A stretch of DNA of 64,000 nucleotides from Bacteroidota bacterium (lineage in GTDB: Bacteria > Bacteroidota > Bacteroidia > B-17B0 > Aurantibacillaceae). The stretch lies in NCBI GenBank assembly GCA_021155905.1, contig JAJNBG010000014.1, positions 1 through 64,000 of the forward strand. Direction: 5' to 3'. The translations under genes and the position numbers were made by a program. This document shows, piece by piece, positions 1 through 8,188 of the stretch; the first letter of the stretch is position 1; every line of letters begins with the position of its first letter. The notes beneath the pieces were generated by a model that saw nothing but the letters and a program-made list of their open reading frames with translations, had not been told where the DNA came from and did not search any database.

Positions 1-74
1 ACTTTGTGAGAGTTTTGAGCAGTTGCAGCTAAAGCAGCAAATGCGGCAAAACCGAAAAGTAATTGTTTTTTCAT
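1..74 (-). CDS. N-terminal fragment of a secreted protein (runs off the window)
   Basis: Only the first 24 codons are inside the window. They read MKKQLLFGFAAFAALAATAQ followed by NSHK, a typical signal peptide with a positively charged start, an Ala-rich hydrophobic core and cleavage just before the Gln, a common Bacteroidota pattern. The product is therefore exported to the periplasm or beyond, but nothing of the mature protein is visible, so no function can be given. A TAAGTTTG promoter element lies about 35 nt upstream. The gene is oriented like murF and gldJ but has its own promoter. Confidence 0.75.
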   Translation of the reverse strand, partial: MKKQLLFGFAAFAALAATAQNSHK

Positions 75-108
75 GATTTTTTGGTTTTTTAATTAAACAA
101 CATTGAGA

Positions 109-116
109 CAAACTTA
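109..116 (-). promoter_or_regulatory. Promoter -7 element (TAAGTTTG)
   Basis: TAAGTTTG on the minus strand matches the Bacteroidota -7 consensus TAnnTTTG. It implies a transcript start near position 102 and a leader of about 28 nt before the secreted-protein ATG at 74. No TTG was found at the usual -33 distance. Confidence 0.5.
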
Positions 117-160
117 GCGATTAATAAATTGATTAACGAATAATTTAACAAAAAAAATTG

Positions 161-1480
161 CTACAAACATTCTACAATTTTCTCTAATTGCATTCCCCTC
201 GAACCCTTTATTAATATAGTAGAATCAACCATCTCCATGTCGCTCAAATATTTCTTTAATTCGTCGGTATTTAAAAAAAACTGATAATTTGGGAACTGAT
301 TTTTTAATAAAGAAAATTGAATTCCTACTAAAATTATCTTTTCGATGCCGGTTTTACTTAGGTTATCCAAAACAGTATGATGCTCAAGAGAACTGTATTC
401 TCCCAGTTCAAACATGTCCCCGAGTATAATTACTTTCCGTTTTAAAGACTGTTTACTGAAATTTTCAATAGCCAGATTCATACTGCTTGGATTAGCGTTA
501 TAAGCATCAAGAATAACTGAATTAGTTTTCGTTTTTAGCACCTGAGAACGATTCATTTCAGGCGTATAATTTCCCAGAGCCGAATTGATATCTTTTTTCT
601 CTACTCCAAAATAATGGCCAATACATGCGGCACATAACAAATTAATAAAATTATAGTGACCGAACATTTTCGTTCTTACTATTGGTTCCCCGTCCAGTTC
701 CTGGTTCTTTAAATTCCATTTAAACTCAACGAACTCAGTAGCAGAACATAATTGTCCATAAACATCAAATTCATTGTTTTCTCCATAATAAATCTTATCA
801 AGTCCATCACTCAGTTCTGTCAAAACAGGATCGTTTCCGTTAATGAATATTTTGCCATTTTTTTTCTTTAAATAGCGATACAATTCGGTTTTTCCTTTCT
901 TCACTCCCTCTTCACTGCCAAAGCCCTCCAAATGAGCTTTACCGATATTAGTAATTAAGCCAAAGTCCGGATCTGATAACCTTGATAGCATATCAATTTC
1001 TCCCTGGTGATTGGCTCCCATTTCAACGATAGCGATTTCATGCTCCCGTTTTATAGACAGTAGAGTAAGCGGAACTCCAATGTGATTATTCAGATTGCCT
1101 TTTGTAGCGTAAGTATTGTATTTTTTTGAAAGCACAGCATGGATCAATTCTTTATTGGTTGTTTTACCATTACTTCCCGTAATGCTGATAACGGGAATCC
1201 TCAATTGCTGTCGGTGATATTTTGCCAACTCCTGTAATGCCTCCAGAACATCTTTCACTAACAAGGTCTTGGTATTGCTGCAAACATCGATGTTATCTAC
1301 AACAGCATAAGCGCAACCAGCATCAATTGCTTTTTGTGCAAACTGGTTAGCGTCAAAATTAGTTCCTTTTAAAGCAAAAAAAATCGCTCCTTCTTCCAGT
1401 TTTCTTGTATCCGTTGTTATTCTTTGATTACAGGCAATAAACAATCTATGCAATTCCTCAGTACTGATGTATTTCTCCAT
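161..1480 (-). CDS. murF: MurF, UDP-N-acetylmuramoyl-tripeptide--D-alanyl-D-alanine ligase
   Basis: This cytoplasmic Mur ligase adds D-Ala-D-Ala to the UDP-MurNAc-tripeptide, the last soluble step of peptidoglycan precursor synthesis. The 439 aa are of normal family length. The ATP-binding loop GSNGKTT is at residues 102-108, the central domain contains IVEMGANHQGEI, and the C-terminal domain has LDAYNANPSSM and the IILGDMFELGE stretch typical of MurF rather than MurC, D or E. The ATG at 1480 fits the N-terminal MurF domain. The gene lies directly downstream of gldJ in the same direction, but a terminator-like hairpin sits only about 14-17 nt before its start codon. Its transcription must therefore come from readthrough of that hairpin or from a promoter inside the gldJ 3' end. 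Confidence 0.95.
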   Translation of the reverse strand: MEKYISTEELHRLFIACNQRITTDTRKLEEGAIFFALKGTNFDANQFAQKAIDAGCAYAVVDNIDVCSNTKTLLVKDVLEALQELAKYHRQQLRIPVISITGSNGKTTNKELIHAVLSKKYNTYATKGNLNNHIGVPLTLLSIKREHEIAIVEMGANHQGEIDMLSRLSDPDFGLITNIGKAHLEGFGSEEGVKKGKTELYRYLKKKNGKIFINGNDPVLTELSDGLDKIYYGENNEFDVYGQLCSATEFVEFKWNLKNQELDGEPIVRTKMFGHYNFINLLCAACIGHYFGVEKKDINSALGNYTPEMNRSQVLKTKTNSVILDAYNANPSSMNLAIENFSKQSLKRKVIILGDMFELGEYSSLEHHTVLDNLSKTGIEKIILVGIQFSLLKNQFPNYQFFLNTDELKKYLSDMEMVDSTILIKGSRGMQLEKIVECL

Positions 1481-1493
1481 GCCTTAAAATTAA

Positions 1494-1522
1494 AAAGCCC
1501 CTTATCGTTTGATAAGGGGCTC
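1494..1522 (-). terminator. Rho-independent terminator or attenuator between gldJ and murF
   Basis: A perfect stem GCCCCTTATC/GATAAGGGGC with a 4-nt loop is followed on the minus strand by CTTTTTAA. It terminates gldJ transcripts, but it lies just upstream of the murF ATG, so it may act as an attenuator for murF. Confidence 0.8.
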
Positions 1523-1543
1523 TTCATATAGTTTTCAACAAAT

Positions 1544-3190
1544 TTATTTTCCTAATCCAACCGGACTACCAACTCTTACCATTGCACATCTGAATCCAAT
1601 GTATGCAGTAGCCTGTCTTTGATCTAAATAACGGCGTGTACCAGGATTTAACCAATAAGCTCTGTCTCTCCAGCTACCGCCTTTATAAACACGTGCTTTA
1701 TCATTAATCAGTGACGTTTTTGCGTATTCATACATTAAGCTATTTGCTCTTTCTCCATACGCTTCTTCCCCTTCAGTGTAATATAAACTGGAATTAACAT
1801 CGCCATCTAAATAACTGATATAATCTGATGTTTTGTAGTTTCTTCTCTCATCCAGGTTATCAGAAGAAATAGCTGATGTAACTTCTCTCCATTTTACACG
1901 ACCCGGGATATCAGATTTTCCATCTGAAGGGGCGTTTTTATATTCCTGAGCATCCTGAGTTAAAACAGTCAATACGCTGTCTGTCACTTCAGTAGTTTCC
2001 TGACTCACACCATGTGCAGAAGGAGCATTTACTTTATGTTTGAATTTCTGGAAAACAGGACCGTCAATGTTTGTAGAAATAGATCCGTCCGTACTATCCT
2101 TTACCTGCGTAACAAAAACGTTACCACGGAAAGGCCTGAATTCATCAGCATCCTGAGCGGTACTTGCTCTGTAAACATCCATAACCCATTCAGATACGTT
2201 ACCTGCCATGTTGTACAAGCCATAATCATTTGGCCAGTAAGAATAAACCGGAGCAGTAACGTCAGCATTATCATTCAGGAAACCTGCAGTTCCCATCATA
2301 TCACCATTACCACGCACAAAGTTTGCAGCAATCTGACCAATGTATTTTTCATCAGAGTTACGAACACCATGTCCGTTCCATGGGTAAATTCTACGATCGG
2401 TGATACGCTCACCAATTGTATTGCCAATTAAACCGTAAGCGGCGTATTCCCACTCAGCTTCTGTCGGTAAACGGTATTTCGGTAAAAAGATACCATCTTC
2501 CATTTTCACATCTCTCTCAGGATTTTGCTCATCAAAAGAAGGTAATTTTTGTTTTAACTGCCCTTGCCATTTACCTGATAAATAGGCTTCTGTACTGAAG
2601 TAATCCTGATCAGAAGGATTTGGAACATGATCCAATAAACCTTCACGGATTAAAATGAATTCGTTCACACGGTCTGTTCTCCATGCACAAAATTCATTGG
2701 CCTGTAACCAGTTGATACCTACTACAGGATAATCCCTGTAAGATGGGTGACGTAAATAATATTCTACATATGGCTCATTATAAGCTAATTTCTCTCTCCA
2801 TACCAAAGTATCCGGCAATGCTTTATAATAAATATCCGGGAAAGTAGGGCCAAACACGCGGTTTGTCCACCATAAATATTCTAAATAAGAAAAATTACTT
2901 ACCTCAGTCTCATCCATGTAAAATGAAGAAACTGTTACCCTACGCGGAACATTGTTCCATTCATAAGTAACATCCGTCTCATTACGTCCCATAGAAAAAG
3001 AACCACCCTCGATTAAAACTAATCCGGGTCCGGTTTCCTGTTCTTCATAAGGCATTTTTTCGAAGCCTCCATTATCAGGATCATTATATGACCAACCGGT
3101 CACCGGAGAACGTTCCATACCACAGGAGACAGCAAAAACCGATAAGATAATTGCGAGTGATTTTCGACTTTTAATGAAATTGAACTTCAT
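1544..3190 (-). CDS. gldJ: GldJ, gliding motility / type IX secretion lipoprotein
   Basis: GldJ is a lipoprotein needed for gliding and for stability of the T9SS core (knowledge from Flavobacterium johnsoniae). The 548 aa begin with a lipoprotein signal whose lipobox is FAVSCG. The rest is a formylglycine-generating-enzyme-like fold, shown by ETEVSNFSYLEYLWW, YRLPTEAEWEYAAYG, LYNMAGNVSEWVMDVYR and VYKGGSWRDRAYW through GFRCAM. The copper-binding cysteine pair of true FGE enzymes is not evident, consistent with a structural role. The length is close to F. johnsoniae GldJ, and the protein is longer than the related GldK. A short C-terminal tail (VRVGSPVGLGK) follows the fold. Its neighbours porU and porV match the porV-porU-gldJ order of flavobacteria, although a PorP/SprF-like gene intervenes here. 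Confidence 0.92.
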   Translation of the reverse strand: MKFNFIKSRKSLAIILSVFAVSCGMERSPVTGWSYNDPDNGGFEKMPYEEQETGPGLVLIEGGSFSMGRNETDVTYEWNNVPRRVTVSSFYMDETEVSNFSYLEYLWWTNRVFGPTFPDIYYKALPDTLVWREKLAYNEPYVEYYLRHPSYRDYPVVGINWLQANEFCAWRTDRVNEFILIREGLLDHVPNPSDQDYFSTEAYLSGKWQGQLKQKLPSFDEQNPERDVKMEDGIFLPKYRLPTEAEWEYAAYGLIGNTIGERITDRRIYPWNGHGVRNSDEKYIGQIAANFVRGNGDMMGTAGFLNDNADVTAPVYSYWPNDYGLYNMAGNVSEWVMDVYRASTAQDADEFRPFRGNVFVTQVKDSTDGSISTNIDGPVFQKFKHKVNAPSAHGVSQETTEVTDSVLTVLTQDAQEYKNAPSDGKSDIPGRVKWREVTSAISSDNLDERRNYKTSDYISYLDGDVNSSLYYTEGEEAYGERANSLMYEYAKTSLINDKARVYKGGSWRDRAYWLNPGTRRYLDQRQATAYIGFRCAMVRVGSPVGLGK

Positions 3191-3239
3191 GTTTTGATAT
3201 TTAATTTAAGGCTATAACGGTTAATTAACAAAAAGGTTA

Positions 3240-3268
3240 CAAAAATATATTTTTAGAATGATGGGCAA
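3240..3268 (-). promoter_or_regulatory. gldJ promoter (TTG-N18-TATTTTTG)
   Basis: On the minus strand a TTG is followed after 18 nt by TATTTTTG, which matches TAnnTTTG. The predicted start is near 3233, giving a leader of about 43 nt before the gldJ ATG. The element overlaps the 3' end of the PorP/SprF-like gene, so gldJ can be transcribed independently of it. Confidence 0.6.
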
Positions 3269-4206
3269 CTGATGGTTCTGTATTTTTTCTTTTTAGGACG
3301 GCATTCAAATTGGATTTGAAGAGACACTTCATGAGAACCGGCAGTATTACTTGACAATTTGGATACAGTTACATCATAACTATACCCTACTTTTAAATGA
3401 TCTGATTGAAGACCAATCAAAACGATAAATGCATCTGAGTTTCTGTACCATAACCCCCCTACAAAACTTCCTTTTACAAAGTATAAACCTAAGTTTAACT
3501 GTGTAAAGTTTTGTTGCTGCTGAAATAATACGTTTGGAGAAATAAAAGATTCATTCCCTTTTTCCAAAGGAATAATGGCACCGGCATGCCCGGTAATTTT
3601 CATTGGTAATTTAGAAGGTCCCTGCAAACCTTCGTCAGGCTGAGTAATATGATGGGCTGCAAAGCCAACAAAATAACGTTTGCTGTAACCTAAAAGGCCG
3701 GCTGAGAAATCAAGGTTTGTTTTATTCTGAGCAGGAATAATTTCGTTGGTGTTCCAGACAAATCCTCTTCTTGCATCAATCATATCACCAAAATTAAGTT
3801 TTGTGCGATCCAACGATTTCTGAAAAAAACCAGCCTGTAATCCTGCTTTAATAGAAAATTCACGGGTTACAGGTAAAAGGTAGGAATACATTAAACTTGC
3901 GTTTGTTGATTTTAAAGTTCCATGAGCCTGGTCGTCCTGAGTAACAATTAATCCTAAACCACCACTTATTGCATCAATATGCTGATCGTAAGATGCGCTA
4001 TATGTAACATACGTTCCTGATAAATTTGGCCACTGATTTCTGTAATTCATGCAAATTCGGGGACATCTCGCGGTTCCAGCAAAAGCAGGGTTTAGATATA
4101 ACGGATTTGCATAAAACTGTGTAAATTGAGGGTCCTGAGCCTGCAAGTCTTGCCAAATGCCGGTAATACAAACAATTGAGAGTAATAATATCAGTTTTTT
4201 CGCCAT
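3253..4206 (-). CDS. PorP/SprF family type IX secretion membrane protein
   Basis: Members of this family are outer-membrane beta-barrel proteins; PorP is a T9SS component and SprF supports secretion of the SprB adhesin. The 317 aa begin with a signal peptide (MAKKLILLLSIVCITGIW, cleavage after LQA) and then the family signature QDPQFTQFYANPLYLNPAFAG. Later features are LMYSYLLPV, IKAGLQAGF, FVGFAAHHITQP and a final amphipathic strand with YSYDVTVSKLSS. The C terminus ends with a cysteine- and lysine-rich tail (FECRPKKKKYRTISCPSF). It lies between gldJ and porU and diverges from porU. Whether it is the core PorP or an SprF-type accessory copy cannot be told without a genome-wide comparison. 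Confidence 0.88.
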   Translation of the reverse strand: MAKKLILLLSIVCITGIWQDLQAQDPQFTQFYANPLYLNPAFAGTARCPRICMNYRNQWPNLSGTYVTYSASYDQHIDAISGGLGLIVTQDDQAHGTLKSTNASLMYSYLLPVTREFSIKAGLQAGFFQKSLDRTKLNFGDMIDARRGFVWNTNEIIPAQNKTNLDFSAGLLGYSKRYFVGFAAHHITQPDEGLQGPSKLPMKITGHAGAIIPLEKGNESFISPNVLFQQQQNFTQLNLGLYFVKGSFVGGLWYRNSDAFIVLIGLQSDHLKVGYSYDVTVSKLSSNTAGSHEVSLQIQFECRPKKKKYRTISCPSF

Positions 4207-4239
4207 GTAAAGTTATTTTACTTAATCTATTCCTAATCA

Positions 4240-4247
4240 CAAATATA
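4240..4247 (-). promoter_or_regulatory. Promoter -7 element (TATATTTG) for the PorP/SprF-like gene
   Basis: TATATTTG on the minus strand matches TAnnTTTG. The predicted start is near 4233, about 27 nt before the ATG at 4206. It lies in the short divergent gap shared with porU. Confidence 0.5.
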
Positions 4248-4254
4248 ACTTCTA

Positions 4255-7200
4255 ATTTCAAAAATAAAAACTTTTACAATATTTTCTTGCTGCTCGTTAG
4301 GTTATTCTCAGATAACCAAACAAACTTTTGAAAAAAACACTCCTAACAAAAATTCAGAGCCCAAATCTTCAATTGAAAAACCTTTTTTTTTAAATAAAAC
4401 TCATCGTGATTACAGTCGTAATAATTTACCCTATTTCCTGGAACACCAAATTATTCAAAACACATCTGTTCCTTCTTTCAAACTTGAAAATATTGTTACC
4501 CGGGAACTAAACCCAAAGGAAGTGGAATTTGTTTCTGAATTTAAGCATCTCATTACCCCAAATTTTGAGATATCAGCATCGTTAGGTAAATCGGGGCAGG
4601 AAAATTTAGTTTACGCTAAAATAATTCCTATCAGGCTTAATCCGAGCACTAATAAATTTGAATTTTTAGAATCCTATACTCCCTTTTGGGATAAACAAAA
4701 TAACAACACAAACCTCTCGCCAAACCAATTCAAGAAAAATAAAAAAACCACTGTCACCACTTCTGTTTTAGCAACGGGGAACTGGTATAAAATTGGCGTT
4801 ACACAAGAAGGGGTATATAAAATTAATAGAAGTTTCCTGGCCAGTTTAGGGTTGGATGTTTCAGCTATAAACCCGCAGAATATAAGAATTTATGGTAATG
4901 GCGGAAAATTAATGCCTGAAAAAAACGCTGATTTTAGGCACGATGATTTACAGGAAAATGCCATTTCAGTTATCGGAGAAAATGACGGCGTATTTGATGC
5001 CAATGACTATATTCTGTTTTATGGCCAAAGCACAGATGACTGGAGAAAAATACCGGGTTCAAAAATGCCATTTGATCATCAGCTACATTATTTCAGCGAC
5101 ACATCATTTTATTTTATTACAACCGATCTTGGGCCCGGAAAAAGAGTACTTTCTCAAGGTTCATTACCAAATACACCAAACGTAACAACCAGCACACAAG
5201 ATTATTTTGGTTTTCATGAATTAAATAACACCAATGTTGTAAAAAGTGGAAGGGAATTTTTTGGTGAAAAATTTGACGTTGCTACTACCTTTTCCTTTCC
5301 TTTTTCAATTCCGAATGCAGTTGTGGGCGATAGTGTATATGTAAGGGCCGGTGTTTTGTCCAGAAGTAACCAGGTATCCGGTTATTCTGTGAATTTTAAC
5401 AGCGGAGCATTTACATTTACCTGTTTGGCTACAAACATTTCATCTTATTTAGCGGATGTGGGTTACTATGGAGAAGGCACAAAAGGTGGAGTGCTAGTTT
5501 CTTCCGTTTTATCTGTTTCTGTTTCTAAAACAACACCACAGGCAACAGGCTGGCTTGACAAAGTTGTTTTTAACTGCAGAAGAAACTTAGTCTTTAATCA
5601 ATCACAATTTAATTTCAGGGATCGCAGAACAGTAGTTGGCGGAAACTCTTATGCGAAATATTTAATGACTAACAACAATGTAGAAGCACCTTTAATCTGG
5701 GATGTTACTGACCCAATGAATATAAAGGAACAGATGTATAATACGAATTCAAACACGCTTGATTTTACATCAACTTCTGATTCCTTAAGAGAATTTTGTG
5801 TTTTTCTCAATACCCAGGCTTATTCACCTAAAGCATACGGTTCCATTCCAAATCAAAATTTACATTCCATTATGCAAGCTGATTTTGTAATAGTAACCCA
5901 TCCATTATTTTTAGCCGAAGCTCAGAAGATAGCGAGTATTCATCAAACTTACGATACACTAACTTATGCTATTGCGACGACGCAGCAAGTTTACAACGAG
6001 TTTTCATCCGGCACCCCTGATATCGGAGGAATAAGGGATTTTGTAAAGATGCTTTACAAACGACCTTCTGACCCGAATTTAGCAACTAAGTATTTATTAT
6101 TACTGGGAGACGGATCTTACAAAAACAAAGATATTAATGGCAGCGGTAATACAGCCCTGGTACCTACTTACGAAACACCAAACTCCTCTTCTTTTATCAG
6201 CTCTTTTGTTACGGATGACTATTTTGGTTTGATGGATGATGATGAAGGAGACTTGCAGTCAAATGGTATTGACCTTGTAGATATTGGTGTCGGACGCTTT
6301 CCCGTGAAAAATAAAGCGGAGGCAGTAGCCGTTACAAATAAAGTAGAACATTATTATAAACGTAACTTTAATTTTGACGTGAATGCTATTGAAACTTCAT
6401 GTACAACAGCTGAAAATGATTATCCTCAGGGCGATTGGAGGAACTGGGTATGTTTTGTAGGAGATGATGAAGATAATAATGAGCATGTTAACCAGGCTAA
6501 CTCCCTGGCGAATAAAGTATATGTTAGTGACAAAAATTATAACGTTGACAAAATATTTTTGGATTCATATGTGCAAACTTCTACGCCAGGTGGCGACCGC
6601 TACCTTGACGCTAATAATGACTTGAATAGAAGGGTTGAAAAAGGTGCGCTAATTGTTAACTATACGGGACATGGCGGTGAATTAGGCTTAGCAGAGGAAA
6701 GAATTGTAGAAGTGTCCCAGATTTTAAACTGGAAAAATAAAAATAACTTACCTCTAATGGTTACCGCCACTTGCGAGTTTAGCAGGTTTGACGATCCGGA
6801 CAGAACATCTGCAGGAGAATATTGTTTATTAAATGAGCAGGGCGGCGCGATTGCATTAATGACCACGGTGCGATTAGCCTTTTCCGGCCTTAATTTTATA
6901 TTAAATAGTGCATTTTATGATTACGCATTAAGCCCATTGCCAAATGGAAAAATGCCACATATTGGCGATATCTATAAATTAACGAAACGTGATGTTGGTA
7001 CAAATGAACAATACAGAAACTTTGTGATACTTGGTGATCCGGCCTTACGATTGTCGTATCCCGAACAAAAGGTATATACGTCTACAATTAATTCGCAGAC
7101 ATTAACTACAAGCTCAAGTGATACCCTAAAAGCATTATCGCTGGTGAGTGTTACCGGATATGTTGGTGATAAAAACGGAAATAAATTAACGAATTTCAAC

Positions 7201-8148
7201 GGTGTTGCATATCCTACAGTTTTTGATAAGGAAGCTACAATATATACATTGGGAAATGATGCCGGATCAAATGTTATTTCTTTTCCTTTACAAAAAAATA
7301 TTATTTATAAAGGTAAATCTGAAGTAATTAATGGAGAATTTTCTTTTTCATTTTTAGTCCCTAAAGACATTACTTATAATTTCGGCAAGGGTAAAATAAG
7401 CTACTATGCACACAATGGAATTAATGATGCAAACGGATATTATGATAAGGTTGTGATTGGCGGATCAAATACAAATGCAATAGCAGATAATCAAGGGCCG
7501 AATGTTAGCTTATACATGAATGATAAAAAATTTGTATCAGGAGGAACGACCAATGAAAATCCGAAAATATATGCGGAAATAACAGATGTGAGCGGTATTA
7601 ATACGATTGGAACCGGTATCGGGCATGATGTGGTAGCTGTTTTGGATGAAAATTCCAGTAAACCAATTATATTGAATGACTATTATGTTTCCGACCTTAA
7701 CACCTATCAATCGGGAAAAATCAGGTACCCCTTAAATGAACTGCCTGAAGGGAATCATACCTTAAGTCTGAAAGTATGGGACGTGCAAAATAATTCTACT
7801 TCTTCAGTTACTGATTTTGTTGTGTCCAGTCAGGCTGATTTAGCGTTGACACACATTTTAAATTACCCAAACCCATTTACATCAAAAACAAAATTCTTCA
7901 TAGAGCATAATCAGTGTTGTGTTTCTTTAAAAGTTTTAATTCAGATTTATACAATATCAGGAAAGGTTGTAAAATCCATAAACAAAACAATAATTAATGA
8001 AGGCTTCCGTTTTGATGGTATAGAATGGGATGGCAAGGATGAATACGGTGATAAATTAGCAAGAGGTGTTTATATATATAGAGTTTCAGTTACAGATGGC
8101 GCAAAGAAAAAAGCTGATAAAATTGAAAAGTTAGTAATTCTAAATTAA
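4255..8148 (+). CDS. porU: PorU, type IX secretion C-terminal signal peptidase (non-ATG start)
   Basis: PorU is the outer-membrane-surface cysteine peptidase that cleaves T9SS sorting domains and attaches cargo to the cell surface. The gingipain-like (C25) domain shows LLLLGDGSYKNKD, the catalytic His in NYTGHGG and the Cys in TATCEFSRFDDP. The C terminus has an Ig-like sorting-type domain (LNYPNPFTSKTKF through WDGKDEYGDKLARGVYIY). The ORF track starts at a GTG (4522), but the frame stays open to 4249 and encodes clear PorU sequence upstream (PYFLEHQII, SVPSFKLENIV) plus a signal-like stretch KTFTIFSCCSLGYSQ. No ATG, GTG or TTG exists in frame there. The best candidates are ATT 4255 (1297 aa) or ATA 4264. 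The start is the uncertain part; the identity is firm. Confidence 0.85.
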   Translation: MSKIKTFTIFSCCSLGYSQITKQTFEKNTPNKNSEPKSSIEKPFFLNKTHRDYSRNNLPYFLEHQIIQNTSVPSFKLENIVTRELNPKEVEFVSEFKHLITPNFEISASLGKSGQENLVYAKIIPIRLNPSTNKFEFLESYTPFWDKQNNNTNLSPNQFKKNKKTTVTTSVLATGNWYKIGVTQEGVYKINRSFLASLGLDVSAINPQNIRIYGNGGKLMPEKNADFRHDDLQENAISVIGENDGVFDANDYILFYGQSTDDWRKIPGSKMPFDHQLHYFSDTSFYFITTDLGPGKRVLSQGSLPNTPNVTTSTQDYFGFHELNNTNVVKSGREFFGEKFDVATTFSFPFSIPNAVVGDSVYVRAGVLSRSNQVSGYSVNFNSGAFTFTCLATNISSYLADVGYYGEGTKGGVLVSSVLSVSVSKTTPQATGWLDKVVFNCRRNLVFNQSQFNFRDRRTVVGGNSYAKYLMTNNNVEAPLIWDVTDPMNIKEQMYNTNSNTLDFTSTSDSLREFCVFLNTQAYSPKAYGSIPNQNLHSIMQADFVIVTHPLFLAEAQKIASIHQTYDTLTYAIATTQQVYNEFSSGTPDIGGIRDFVKMLYKRPSDPNLATKYLLLLGDGSYKNKDINGSGNTALVPTYETPNSSSFISSFVTDDYFGLMDDDEGDLQSNGIDLVDIGVGRFPVKNKAEAVAVTNKVEHYYKRNFNFDVNAIETSCTTAENDYPQGDWRNWVCFVGDDEDNNEHVNQANSLANKVYVSDKNYNVDKIFLDSYVQTSTPGGDRYLDANNDLNRRVEKGALIVNYTGHGGELGLAEERIVEVSQILNWKNKNNLPLMVTATCEFSRFDDPDRTSAGEYCLLNEQGGAIALMTTVRLAFSGLNFILNSAFYDYALSPLPNGKMPHIGDIYKLTKRDVGTNEQYRNFVILGDPALRLSYPEQKVYTSTINSQTLTTSSSDTLKALSLVSVTGYVGDKNGNKLTNFNGVAYPTVFDKEATIYTLGNDAGSNVISFPLQKNIIYKGKSEVINGEFSFSFLVPKDITYNFGKGKISYYAHNGINDANGYYDKVVIGGSNTNAIADNQGPNVSLYMNDKKFVSGGTTNENPKIYAEITDVSGINTIGTGIGHDVVAVLDENSSKPIILNDYYVSDLNTYQSGKIRYPLNELPEGNHTLSLKVWDVQNNSTSSVTDFVVSSQADLALTHILNYPNPFTSKTKFFIEHNQCCVSLKVLIQIYTISGKVVKSINKTIINEGFRFDGIEWDGKDEYGDKLARGVYIYRVSVTDGAKKKADKIEKLVILN

Positions 8149-8151
8149 TTA

Positions 8152-8159
8152 TATCTTTG
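8152..8159 (+). promoter_or_regulatory. Promoter -7 element (TATCTTTG) for porV
   Basis: TATCTTTG matches TAnnTTTG and begins 4 nt after the porU stop. The predicted start is near 8166, about 23 nt before the porV ATG. A well-spaced -33 TTG is not seen (the nearest is 26 nt upstream). Confidence 0.5.
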
Positions 8160-8188
8160 GTGCTCTCTTTAAAAAAAAAGACAAGACA

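Noticed and set aside
2012-2598. Plus-strand ORFs of 139 and 60 aa
   Set aside because: They lie antisense within gldJ and have no recognisable protein character, signal or promoter; gldJ accounts for the sequence.
3998-4261. Minus-strand ORF of 87 aa
   Set aside because: It is out of frame with, and mostly inside, the PorP/SprF-like gene and runs into the promoter gap.
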